Of a stretch of 64,000 nucleotides of DNA, positions 43,708 through 53,899 are shown one piece after another (the stretch's first letter is position 1; every line of letters starts with the position of its first letter). The DNA is taken from the NCBI GenBank assembly GCA_015956445.1, contig WIUZ02000010.1, forward strand, positions 1,475,250 to 1,539,249, in the 5' to 3' direction. This DNA comes from Thelephora terrestris. Taxonomy: Eukaryota > Basidiomycota > Agaricomycetes > Thelephorales > Thelephoraceae. The translations under genes and the position numbers were made by a program. Below the pieces are notes generated by a model. The model saw nothing but the letters and a program-made list of their open reading frames with translations. It made no database searches and was not told where the DNA came from.

Positions 43708-44128
43708 CTAACCAGCGCGGACTCGTTGTTCGGTGGCTAGCCTATTATTAATTAATTCTATGAACTCGTCGTCGCTGAGGTAAGTATTGAGGCATAATGG
43801 TGGGTTAAGGAGGGGGTGGACAATGTAGGTAGTGTCCCATCCTGTGAGCAGGACGTCTTCAGATATTCTTCGGAGGAGGCGTCTGGCGCTCTGGTTTTGC
43901 TGGAGGTATTCGAGGACATCTTCGGGGGTTGCCCAGTTTAATCCCATGTAGTCGACTACAAGGATTTCTTCGTAGAAATAGGGGTGGTGGTGTACCTTCC
44001 AGGGCGTTTCCCAGGAAAGGCTGAGCGCGCGTCAAAATTCTTGATAAAGAATACGTAAGAAAACGAGCGTACGTGCTTCTCCATTGGCGGGTGCAGGGGT
44101 CTAAAATAAAGCAGTGTTGTGTGTCCAT
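43708..44128 (-). CDS. Small cargo gene B, family Y, about 122 aa
   Basis: Exons 44128-44073 and 44020-43708 join in phase (GT donor GTACGC, acceptor CTCAG), giving MDTQHCFILDPCTRQWRS then TLSWETPWKVHHHPYFYEE and LVVDYMGLNWATPEDVLEYL. The core reads W-x-T-P-E-D-V-L-E-Y-L...S-A-R-R-L-L, then TTYIVHPLLNPPLCLNTY, then LSDDEFIELINNRL. It aligns with gene C nearly end to end: both have DP-T-QW before the intron, DYMG-x-x-W after it, and YIVHPL. Shared intron position and collinear motifs show descent from one gene. Function unknown. Confidence 0.6.
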
Positions 44129-44530
44129 GAGGGTACACCGTAGAGTAAGCAGTGTTCTGGGGGGGGATAAGAACTAGGGGAAGGGAGAAAGAGAAAGGAA
44201 AGCGAGAGGAACACGCTGGTGAAGCAATGCGAATGACAAATATTAAACGTGGGGAAGAAGGAAGCCATATACGTAATAAGTAATGATCCGGTGCCGAAAA
44301 GAAGGAGGCACCAGGGTCTCGATCGAAACATTGTGATATACTAAAATAAAGTTTGATGGCTTGGTGAACTGGAGAAGGGTGTCATCATCGGAAGTCCCAT
44401 GATGAGATGATGAAATGTATGAATGATGAAAAGTCCGTTTATTCCTTGGTTGAACGAACGAAGGGGAAGGGAATAATGGGGGGTCGTAAACATAGGGGTG
44501 GCAAGGTAGGGAATACCGTACATAGGGTAA

Positions 44531-44966
44531 TTAAACGTTCCCGGAGTACTTGTCTGCTACCCTCTTTAAAGTATCCAGCCGTATAGTAACCTTGTGTAAT
44601 ATACTTTCCTCGCTGTCATGGGGGCCAAGGACTAGGGGTACCTCGAAAAGGGGGTGGACGATGTACATTACTCCTGCTCCTTGATACATGTAAGTCCAAG
44701 CTTGACGTGAGATCAGTTTTCGGGCGCTCTTCTTGGTCTTTAAGTATTCCAGGGCTTCGACGTCAGTCTTCCAGCCCTGTCCCATGTAATCAATGAGAGG
44801 TACGGTGTCGTATCGGTTGTACTGGTCTGAGCTTGGTGGGGTAGGGTTGATACTGGGGCCGATTTGAGGTCAGAATGTCAAAATATTGTGCATAGCGTAG
44901 AGCTTACGCTAGTTCCCATTGATGTGTTTTGGGATCTTGAACGTAGTAAACCAATTTTACTCCCAT
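44531..44966 (-). CDS. Small cargo gene C, family Y, about 126 aa
   Basis: Exons 44966-44908 and 44852-44531 join in phase: MGVKLVYYVQDPKTHQWEL, then AINPTPPSSDQYNRYDTVPL and IDYMGQGWKTDVEALEYL. The second half has KSARKLISRQAW, VMYIVHPLFEVPLVLGPHDS and EESILHKVTIRLDTLKRVAD. The donor GTAAGC and acceptor CCCCAG are standard. About 400 bp separate it from gene B, enough for its own promoter. The conserved His-Pro pair in YIVHPL and the Trp-x-Thr motif are the best family markers. Not recognised as any transposon or host protein I know. Confidence 0.6.
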
Positions 44967-45227
44967 GATTTCCGATGTGTAGGTTTTCTGGGTGCGCTGA
45001 GTTGGAATATGAAAGGCGGCCACAAAGACGAAAATCGTGAGAGGTTGTTTTGTTGTGACGTGGCGTTCTGGGTTGGCCGATATATTGAGTCATCATGATG
45101 ACAACTCATCGTTCCTCCATTTTAATTTGATCGTTCTTTTGATGGCGTTAATATGGTGGGATATACGCATAGATTTAATGGGGGAGCAGTTTTGTATCTA
45201 GATAGAGGAGGGTTACCGACTATACAT

Positions 45228-45515
45228 CTAGATATATGACCACGGGTCAAGTATAGACAGCTGGTATTCGAATAGTTCCTCTATATAGTCTTCGGACGTA
45301 TTGGGGTAGATTGTGATAGGATAATGGAGGAGATGGTGTCTAAAATAAACGATGGCCTCCGTGTTGCCTTGCTCTTGTCGGACAGCCTGGAGTAGGGCGA
45401 GGCGGGCGTCCTTATTCTCGTAATAGTGTTTGAGGAGTTCCTTTTCCGTTTGGAAGTCGGCTTTGGTGGGAAAAGCAAGGATTGATCGGGAACGACGGAG
45501 GGTCTTGGTGGACAT
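45228..45515 (-). CDS. Small cargo gene D, family Y, about 95 aa, intronless
   Basis: Starts MSTKTLRRSRSILAFPTKAD and then follows the family core: FQTEKELLKHYYENKDARLA, AIVYFRHHLLHYPITIYPNT and SEDYIEELFEYQLSIL. The Trp is replaced by Phe and the His-Pro pair by HHLLHYP, but order and spacing agree with genes A-C. It lacks the upstream exon and has instead a basic N-terminus. It lies 460 bp downstream of pol; a TATATTAAAA run near 45637-45646 could be its promoter. Confidence 0.55.
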   Translation of the reverse strand: MSTKTLRRSRSILAFPTKADFQTEKELLKHYYENKDARLALLQAVRQEQGNTEAIVYFRHHLLHYPITIYPNTSEDYIEELFEYQLSILDPWSYI

Positions 45516-45974
45516 GGTAGGAAAAAACTTGAAGTGGGGGAAGGAGGGTTTGTTTGTCTGTTGAAACGACAGAGGTTGAATGAGGGGGTAATGACTGGAA
45601 TGTTTGGTAATGTACCAATGGAATTGTAGCTTTTAATATACGCGAGAGTGCCAACACGACTATGTGTTGACGAGAGTTGGTGAAGGTGAAAGGAGAGGAG
45701 GTGAACTGGAGTTTGAGTTCGCCGTCCGGAGCTCTATGTTGCCGTCTGAGCGCTCCGTGTTTTTTGATAAGGTTCGGTGATCGGGCGGTGATTACTCCAT
45801 TTAGATTAGACTGAATGACATAACTTTTGACATAATTCCATGCGTTTCTTTGATGGTGTTCTTCTGTTGGGCATACGTTGGCCTATCTTCATGTGTTTGG
45901 TGGAGGGAATTTCGTGTAAGGTGTTTGCATTGAGCATAGGGTAACGAATCTTGGAGAAGGAGGGAAAAGTGATT

Positions 45975-48900
45975 CTAATGAGCAGATGAATCCAAATCAG
46001 AGTCTTGGGTTGCTTCCTGGTTACTGTCATCTGATGGTTCCTGGGAGATATCACTGTCGTTTCCGTTATCTTCCATAATCCGATTTGCCCATTGGTCTAG
46101 GTTTTGTCTTTGTACATAAGGGATCAATCTATAGGCAGCTACGTGGTCCAATAGTTCACTGCCATCCATTTCTTCAAGGACGTATGATCCTCCTTGGGTT
46201 TGTCTCACAATGCGGTATGGTCCCATGTATCTGTCGGCTGTCTTCCTTTCGATAGACACACTATTCTCAATCCGATTGTTGCGTACTAGGACCAAGTCAT
46301 CTGACTGATACGACTTTTTCCTTATTCGTCTAGCGAACTTCTTCTCATAAGCCTTCTTTGATTGGAATCTAGACTTTTTAAGAATTCTGCGTGCTCTAGC
46401 CATGTCTTCTGGGAGTCTTAAGAGCTGACGTGCTCTGGCTTGTACTAGTTCATCTCTGGTCATTCCTGGTTTGAAGTCTGTTACTAGAAACGTGGCATCA
46501 GTGAGGTCTCCTGGTAACAAGGGATGGACTCCGTGTAACAAGTAGTATGGGCTATATCCTGTCGCTTTTCGAACCGTGATTCGATCAGCATAGTTAGCTG
46601 CTTGAACAAAGAGAGGCCATTTGGATAGGTCTCCTTTGCATAACTTTACTAGGGCTTCACGGATGTTATAGTGTCCACGTTCTACTGCTCCATTGGCTTG
46701 GGAGTTATAGGGAGAAATTTTGATGTGACGGATTCCATACTTCTGGAGAAGATCAGAGAATTCCTTCCCAAATGAGGGTCCATTGTCTGTTACTACTTCC
46801 TGAACTATCCCATAACGGAGGATAATCTTCTTGAGGAAAAAGCGAGCCATGACTTTGGCCTTATCTCTTGCTATAGCTTTGCATTCTGTGACTCCGGAAA
46901 GGTCGTCCCTACAACTGATGAGCCATCGTTTTCCTTTTGCGTGAGGCATGCTCATAACGTCCACATGTACTTTACTGAACAGGCTTGGGGGGTGGGAAAT
47001 TGTGACTGGGATGTGCATCTTCTTGGTACTTCTGATTTGACAGGTGTGACAACTGCGTACGTGTTCCTTGATCTGATCTTTCATACCAGGCCAGTAATAT
47101 CGTAGGGTAAGGTGTTGCTCCACTGCCCAGACTCCGTGATGGGCTATGTCTTCATGAGCTTCCCATAGAATTTCCTTCTGTCGTTCTGCTGAGAAGATTA
47201 CTACTTGAGGAGGTTTTCCTGGACGTTGCTTGTACATATGGGCCCCTTTCAGGTAGAAAGGTCTGGCTTTGCTGAGGAACAACTTCTTTTGCTTGGTTGT
47301 TCTGAACTTGGGCGTTTTCTTGGTGACTAGGTACCTGAGAATGTTGTCAAGGTCCTGGTTGGAGTATTGATGGGTGGTGGCAACTGCATACGAGTATTTC
47401 ATATTGTCGTCTAGGAAGGTGTTATCACCTAAGTTGGGGAGGGGAAGGGTGTGAGCTGGGGAAAAGGAGGGTATAGGGGTTATGAAGGAGGGTCTTGATG
47501 TTTGAGGAGGGTTGTGGACTTCACTTGCTAGTACCAAACTGTCGATCCATTCTTCTGCATCTGATTCAGGGTCGTCATCTTCTTCATCTGTGGCATGTCT
47601 TCTTCTAGATAAAGCGTCTGGTCCCTTGTGTCTGTGAGCTGGAACATGTACTAGCTTGAAGGTAAACTGCTGGATTCCATTTATCCATCGGTTCAATACC
47701 GCTGGCAGGGTGTCTGGGTGTGCTAACATTCCTCGTATACTTGAAGCGTCAACTTCCACAATCAAATTCTTGACACCAGATATATGGGCTCTATATCTGT
47801 GGAGGGCACGGAATAATCCATAGAGTTCTAACTTTGACTGTCCATACTTTAGACTATATCCTGTTAAAGGAATAGATCCATATCTGGCTGGAGCACGTCG
47901 TCCGTTTTCATCTTCCTGGGAAAGTATCATTCCAATTCCGTATTCGCTGGTGTCTACAGATAATATGATTGGCTTGTCACTGGTATAGTCAATTGATCGT
48001 AGCGCTGGGGCCTTGGATACTTCTTTCTTGAGACAATCAAAAGCTTCTTGCTGTTCTGGTCCCCAAGTGAAATCTACTCCTTTTCGGGACAGATGTACCA
48101 AAGGTTTGGCAATTAGGCTGAAATTTTCTATCCAAATCCGGACAGTTCCACATAGACCAAGGAATCCTCTAACCTCCTTTAGGTTAATAGGTACTGGCCA
48201 GGATTCAATTTTCTTGGTACGGTTGTCTACTGGTTGACGTCCCTTGGCACTGCACTTGTGTCCAACAATTTCTACTTCGGCTTGGCAAAGCTGCATCTTC
48301 TTGGCTGAAATGGTTCCACCTGCTTCTCCTATCCTATGAAGGATTCTGTTAACGTCATTAAGGTGTTCCCATATATATCGTCTGATTCCTGGGTTCTCTG
48401 GGATGGTTTCTTCCTTACCATCAGGTCCTTGGTACTTGGTTGGTGGTCCTTTGATTGGAATGTCGTCAATGAATACACCTGCTTTGTCTGGAATTTCGTC
48501 TTGTAGAATGAACATCATACAAGCTTGGAATTCCGCCGGAGCATTGACATATCCCATGGGTAATGAGGTTAATCTGAAAGATCCTAAAGGGGTGTGGAAA
48601 GCGGTCAAGTCTCTACTGTGGACATCCAATACTCTTGCATGGAAACCCCAATACATGTCTAGGACAGTATAAACACTTCGTCCGGCATAGGCTTCCACGA
48701 ATTCTTCTATAATAGGAGGAACTGCTGAATCTCTGATGGTTATTCCATTAAGGCGTTGGAGGTCATGAACAAGACGTAAACTGCCATCCTTCTTCAGAAC
48801 TGAAAACCATCTGGATCTGTAGACTGTGTGAGCTCTTTCATACACTCCAGCCTTAACCTTTTCCTTGAGAAGGCTAATAATCTGGTCATATTTGCTTTGG

Positions 48901-49520
48901 GCTAGAGGAATGTTCTTCTCAATCCAGGGTTCATGTTCAATAGTCGGAATTACGTAGTCTGAGAAATAGTCATTACGGAAGGTTCCTCTTTCACTTTCAT
49001 CAAAAGCAATGCTTCTTTCGTTTAGGCAGAGGACCTGTTGTAGTAGCTTCCGTTCCTCAGGCCACAATTCATCGTGCTTGTCTATGGCTAGTTCATCCAT
49101 TCGTTCAGCGGTGATCTTGGTGGTAGGGATAAAGTTTGAGGGATGATGGGGTAGGATAGGGAGGTTTTGTAGGGGATTACCTGGGATTTGTCGTTGAGGT
49201 TTTTGGTGTTCTGGGATCTGTATGGCCACTGGTCGGACTTTCTGGCTGACCTTCTTGTATTTGAAGACAGCGCAGGGTTTTTGATGATAGTCGGAGGGTG
49301 GATCGGATTCCAGGTCAGAATCATCTTCTTGAGTTAGTAGGTCAGGTAAACTATCTTCAAAGTCTGGGTCGGAGTCATTTTCACCAGAACTCGTGTCCTG
49401 GGCTAATTGCGATGGGAGGTCGGAGGGACTATTTGTTGAAGGGAGAATTGGTGGAGAAGATATAGGTTTGACCCATACCTTCTTTCTGGGAAGTACTGGT
49501 TTTGCGAACTTGTGGGTCAT
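45975..49520 (-). CDS. pol: Pol of the giant element: RT, RNase H, integrase, intact
   Basis: From the ATG at 49520 (MTHKFAKPVLPRKKVWVKP) an uninterrupted frame of 1,181 residues runs to 45975; the frame is open 18 codons further up without ATG. A disordered leader is followed by DELWPEERKLLQQVLCLNE and the RT (VYRSRWFSVLKKDGSLRLVH, LDMYWGFHARVLD, GVFIDDIPIKGP near residue 350), RNase H (LSVDTSEYGIGMIL, KLELYGLFRAL, GPDALSRRR), integrase zinc domain (HEDIAHHG...CHTCQIR) and core (VHVDVMSM, VTDNGPSF near 912, NGAVERGH). All catalytic acids are present. The RT site is FIDD rather than the commoner YxDD. It starts 6.5 kb after the protease and has a TATA-like TTTATATC with a CT-rich leader just upstream, so it may be expressed as its own gene. 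Confidence 0.93.
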   Translation of the reverse strand: MTHKFAKPVLPRKKVWVKPISSPPILPSTNSPSDLPSQLAQDTSSGENDSDPDFEDSLPDLLTQEDDSDLESDPPSDYHQKPCAVFKYKKVSQKVRPVAIQIPEHQKPQRQIPGNPLQNLPILPHHPSNFIPTTKITAERMDELAIDKHDELWPEERKLLQQVLCLNERSIAFDESERGTFRNDYFSDYVIPTIEHEPWIEKNIPLAQSKYDQIISLLKEKVKAGVYERAHTVYRSRWFSVLKKDGSLRLVHDLQRLNGITIRDSAVPPIIEEFVEAYAGRSVYTVLDMYWGFHARVLDVHSRDLTAFHTPLGSFRLTSLPMGYVNAPAEFQACMMFILQDEIPDKAGVFIDDIPIKGPPTKYQGPDGKEETIPENPGIRRYIWEHLNDVNRILHRIGEAGGTISAKKMQLCQAEVEIVGHKCSAKGRQPVDNRTKKIESWPVPINLKEVRGFLGLCGTVRIWIENFSLIAKPLVHLSRKGVDFTWGPEQQEAFDCLKKEVSKAPALRSIDYTSDKPIILSVDTSEYGIGMILSQEDENGRRAPARYGSIPLTGYSLKYGQSKLELYGLFRALHRYRAHISGVKNLIVEVDASSIRGMLAHPDTLPAVLNRWINGIQQFTFKLVHVPAHRHKGPDALSRRRHATDEEDDDPESDAEEWIDSLVLASEVHNPPQTSRPSFITPIPSFSPAHTLPLPNLGDNTFLDDNMKYSYAVATTHQYSNQDLDNILRYLVTKKTPKFRTTKQKKLFLSKARPFYLKGAHMYKQRPGKPPQVVIFSAERQKEILWEAHEDIAHHGVWAVEQHLTLRYYWPGMKDQIKEHVRSCHTCQIRSTKKMHIPVTISHPPSLFSKVHVDVMSMPHAKGKRWLISCRDDLSGVTECKAIARDKAKVMARFFLKKIILRYGIVQEVVTDNGPSFGKEFSDLLQKYGIRHIKISPYNSQANGAVERGHYNIREALVKLCKGDLSKWPLFVQAANYADRITVRKATGYSPYYLLHGVHPLLPGDLTDATFLVTDFKPGMTRDELVQARARQLLRLPEDMARARRILKKSRFQSKKAYEKKFARRIRKKSYQSDDLVLVRNNRIENSVSIERKTADRYMGPYRIVRQTQGGSYVLEEMDGSELLDHVAAYRLIPYVQRQNLDQWANRIMEDNGNDSDISQEPSDDSNQEATQDSDLDSSAH

Positions 49521-49574
49521 GGTGACTCTAATAATTTTTTCTATAAAATCACCTGTACCAACAGGTACCCACAA

Positions 49575-51323
49575 TGAACGGAAAAAAAAAGAAAGAGAAG
49601 AAAAAAAAAAGATATAAAGCGCAGGGGGGGGAGGGAAAAATAAAGGGCGGGTGGGAGGGATGTAGTCTAATTTAATTGAGGGAGAGAGCGAGCGAATTTA
49701 AACAGAAATTGAGGAAATGGCGCGTAGATCGGAGGGTGTAGCAGTCGTGGGAAAAAAAATTGAGGGAAGAATATGCCAGGGAAGAGGCGGAAAAATCGAG
49801 ATTGAGAAAAATGGGGAGGAACAAGAACGAGGCCGCGGGGAACTTTTTCGGAGTGAAGTTACCCTTAGATAAGATTAACTGTAGGAAGAAAAATAAAATA
49901 CCAGATAGCGTGCACCCGCGGGGAACTTTTCGAAGTCAAAGTTCACCGGTTCCGAAAGTCTTTCAGAGGAGAAACTTACCGGTAAGTTGATGGGTCGCAC
50001 ACTGATCAGTCGAGGGTAGAGGGAACTAGGCTAAATTTCTTCGAGTGATGCGCAGGTAGATAGCGGTGATAGTATCAAACTAAATAAAAAGTCCGGCGGG
50101 GACGCTTGAGACCGTACGCAAAGAAAAACTAGTAAGTAGGGGAGGGGCGGGCGTAAAAATAAATCAGGACACGAGGCGGGGAGACACGAGTGTATCGATC
50201 AACGGAGGCGGGGTAGAGTCCGGGAAAATTTAAACAAAAATACGACGCGCGGGGTATGTAGACGGCGGGGCGGCGGTCAAGCGACGGAAGGAGAAAAGGA
50301 AGTGGGAGTGGGGAAGTAGGTGGGAAGGAAAAATAAAGTCGGGAGGGAAGTGAACGCTCGAGGTATATGGAAAGAGTGGGCGGCGTATACGGGCGGTGAG
50401 AAGATAAGGTGGGGTCGATGGAAGGAAGAGGGCGGAGGAGACGGTCTTGAGGCGCGAGTTCGCAGAACTCGGCTGGTCGAGAGAGAGGAAGGAGGTCTTG
50501 AGAGGCAACGAGTCTTGACGTCGCGGAGGTTAGTGAGTCCGGGGAAAGGGGAGAGGCTCGCTGCTTGTCAGGACGAGGCTAGGAGGAAAGTAATAGACGT
50601 CAGAATATACGCGAGAGGCAATTTGAAACGGGGTGAGGGACGAGAGAGAGAAAGGGAGAGGGTATAGAAAACAGGCAAGATCTACTCAGCAGAAACCCGT
50701 TGTCCCTCCAAATTTTGCTAGACTTCAAGATGTTGGGGAGACCTGGGACTGAGAGGGTGCCGATTTGTGCGAAGAGGTGAGATTTGAGAGGGAGGGGAGA
50801 GAAAGGCAAGGGGAGTAGGCAAAGACGAGAGAGAGGAAAAGGAGAGAGGGATTGGTGCTGCTGGAGGCGGCCGTTCGGCGTGAAAATGGTTGGAAATTGT
50901 AGGTTGGGGTCGGCGGATTGAGAAAAGAGAGTTTTGAGGGAGGCAGGGGTAAAGGCGGAGGTGTCGAAGGTCGAGAGGCAAGGTGTGTTTGAGGCGTGAC
51001 GCGGTCGACGCGAGGAGTGTACCGGGAGTAAACGAGCGAACGGGAGACCACGCGGAGGGTGGCAAACGTCGTAGAGTTGGACGGCCAGTCGGTTCGCCAG
51101 GTTCCGAAGGGGAAAGAGAGAGATGGTAGAAGGCAGGAAGGAGAAAGGTGAGGGATGTGGGGAGCGGAGTGAAGACTTTTCGCTTACCAGCGGAAGACGG
51201 GTTCAGGAACCGGAGTTCGGATCAAAGGTTTGACCGAATCCGATCCGGGTGACTGAGATTAGAATAGACAAGTGTTTTGATGGCGCGCGCGATAATGAAA
51301 ACGTCAGAGATGGGGCTGGGAGA
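49575..51323. other. Purine/pyrimidine-skewed leader region before pol
   Basis: Very GA-rich on the plus strand (CT-rich on the coding minus strand), with GGGAGGG and GAGAGAGA runs. All long frames here are composition artefacts. CCGCGGGGAACTTTT-like motifs occur at about 49833 and 49918 and also just inside the 3' LTR at 43069, so this motif is repeated within the element. The minus-strand TTTATATC near 49610-49618 may be the pol promoter. Confidence 0.5.
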
Positions 51324-53667
51324 TTACGAGTTCGTTCTTACTTTAGAAAACACCGACCGATTATTGTTAACATAGGAAGGGTGGTTTGCATGGGTGGCGT
51401 AGCTTGCGTTCGAGTTGGCGGCGTTGTCCGGGTAAAGAAGGTGAAGGGCGACTTGATAGAGTTGCTGGTAACGAGTGGTGAGGGCGGTAATTTCGAGGCC
51501 GTGTTGCTTGAGTTGGTGTTCGACGCTGGGTCTGATGGCGAACTTGAGGGACGCGATCTCCGACATTAGGACACTGTTCATGTCGCCTTGAGCCTTGCGC
51601 TGATCCTCAACGGTTTTGGCGAGCTTCTTGACTTCGAATTCTAGCGCCAGAACTTGATCGAGCTTATCTTTGACAGATCTCAATTCGACGCGCAGGGTCT
51701 CGACTTTGACTTCGAGCGCTTTGATCTGATCTGTCAATTGTGACAGCTGCTTCCGTACCTCGTTTGCTCTTTCGTTTGAGTTCGCAGTTACGGACCGGGT
51801 CTCATAGCGGTGGTTTGCCCTCGGATTGTTCTTCCAGGACCTTTTCTTATCGGCTCGGACGCTGTTCTCCTGCTCTTCAACTCGTTCGACCTCCAGTTGA
51901 GTTCGGTGAGTAAAACATCCGTCTGTGTATACCTGATTTCGAGCTCCCTCAACCGTGTCGTTAAGTCGCTTGTCGTTCCCTCGATCCGTTCTTTGAGTAC
52001 CACGATCTGCTGTTTGACGTCTTCAAGGTCTTCAAATCCGGGTCCTGGCGCGGGCGTGATTGCTGAACCTTCGGTACGTTAGACGTAATCTCGGCAAGAT
52101 GATTACCAGAGTTTTCGAGAGTACTTCCGGGTGATTCTTCCTTGATCAGGGGTCGGATCGTGGCCGGTTTCAGGCTTTCTTCACGGCGCTTTGCTTCAAG
52201 GTAAGTTGCATGTGTTCCCTTCGGTTGACAAACACTTTCCTATTCTCCTCCCCAGTATTCGCGTTTGCTGCACTCCTCACATTGGTGTCCTTCGTCATTT
52301 CGTATGTCAACTGGAGGATTCCGAGTTACCGAAGCATTCGCGGACGTCACGGCGATTCTTCCGGCTCTGGAGGCGTTCGAGGTATGGTGCTAAAAATAAC
52401 TTAGATTTGCTTGAATTCGTTCCAGAGCCTGCTTCGTTTTCTACGGGTGACGAGGGCGGTTTCCTCGGTGCGGGGATCAAAGGTAGCAGGGTACAATCTT
52501 GACAACGAATTGAGTTCTGCTTGGTGATCCTTGGCGTCCGGCAGTTCTCGTGATCTTCGGAGAGTTCGTCGGTTTCGATGTCGTCCGGGGTAGTATAGCA
52601 TTGGTGGAGAATCTGGGGCGAGATCCATAGAGGGATCTAGAACTGCAATAGTGGGTTTCCGGGTTCTTCGATATCGACTGCGGATTCAATGTACTCATAT
52701 GTCGGTTTTTCTGGATTTTTAGACATGTCACTTGCCTGGATTATTCCGGCCGCAAACGACCTTGCTACGTGGACATCCGAGGTGGTCTTTTCGTTCTGAT
52801 TGGGCAAAGGTGGCTCGGGCTCTCCCAAAGCTAGTCATTTTTTCGTTATCTCGCGATTTTGGGATATACCAGTGATCGCTTACTCAATTCCCCAGATCGG
52901 GAGCTTCTTTGATGGACTTCTTTGTGGGGTCGACACTTCCTTCGACGTCTCGTAACTTGTCTAGGACGCTGTCCACGGTCATCGGTTCGTCGGCTTTGTC
53001 CTCGACTGGTACGCTCGGGAACCTGTACGGCGGCGCTGAATCAGGTAAGATAAATTGTGGGTAACGGACTGATCGTGAAAGGGGTATTGCGGGGAACTGC
53101 TAAGTTTCTTGGGGCTCCGGTCCGGCTGGCGCATTTGACGCGAAGACTTGGACATGCGCGTTAGCTACGCGGGACGTTGGCGGTGGCCTCGGCGGTTCAT
53201 TGAGGTTGGCCGAGCTTGAGGCGTAAAGGCGGACATAGGCTTGTCCCTGGCGTACGTATTGGGAGGGGCCTTCGCTCCTAGTAGCGTTGCGCCGAACGCG
53301 AAGAACGAGTGATCTCCGGGGGGTAACATACTCTCTTCTAACTGGACGAGGTGGGCCGCCGCTAACAGTCGGGAACTTGGTTTTCTGGAGATGGGATTTC
53401 GACGTCCATTACTTCTTCCATTGGCTGGTCGCCTTGCCCTGGTAAGTCGTGGTTCAGACTTGGTCGGACTAGGCTGACTACCCTTCGAGGGTCGTTTCGG
53501 GACTGCTGTTGAGGATTGTTAGCTGCAGGACACTTCCTACAACCACAACAACACTCACCATTCGAGGTGGGCTCCGTCTTGGCTGAATCTTGGGGTTGAT
53601 CTTTGAGTTTTGGTGATATTTTGTCCAAGGTGCGTTCGACCTCTTTATACCTTCTGGTGCTCCCCAT
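51324..53667 (-). CDS. Cargo: multi-exon gene for a coiled-coil protein
   Basis: The likely start is MGSTRRYKEVERTLDKISPK (53667), followed by Cys/Pro and Gln-rich pieces. Between 52.4 and 52.9 kb a protein-like frame gives SKNPEKPTYEYIESAVDIEE and then DDIETDELSEDH. From 52190 downward the exons are clearer: IRPLIKEESPGSTLENSG, a short intron, SAITPAPGPGFEDLEDVKQQ, then RLRELEIR, another intron, VERVEEQENSVRADKKRSW and a long heptad coiled coil (LTDQIKALEVKVETLRVEL and on), ending in VFSKVRTNS at 51324. Introns follow GT-AG rules. It is not a retroviral domain; it lies between protease and RT on the element's coding strand. Overall exon structure is incomplete. Confidence 0.45.
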
Positions 53668-53899
53668 AATTTTATTCCTTGGTGGTCCTATCCCTTTCTA
53701 GGTGTACAAAGGTTTCTACAGGGTCTCCACCGGTTTGTGCATGTTTCCGAGCCCTTTTTCCGTCCCATGTGGGCCTCAGACTCAGACGCGTGATCGGAAG
53801 TCCTGTGGGTCACTTCCTAATTTGGTAAGTGTTTCTTCTTCTGCTTTCTCGTTTCCTCGTCGGTGTCACTGACTTCTTTATCCTCCTTTCCTTGGTTAG

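Noticed and set aside
50230-51065. Pro/Ser-rich minus-strand and Arg/Gly-rich plus-strand frames upstream of pol
   Set aside because: They lie in strongly GA/CT-skewed DNA, which lacks stops by composition.
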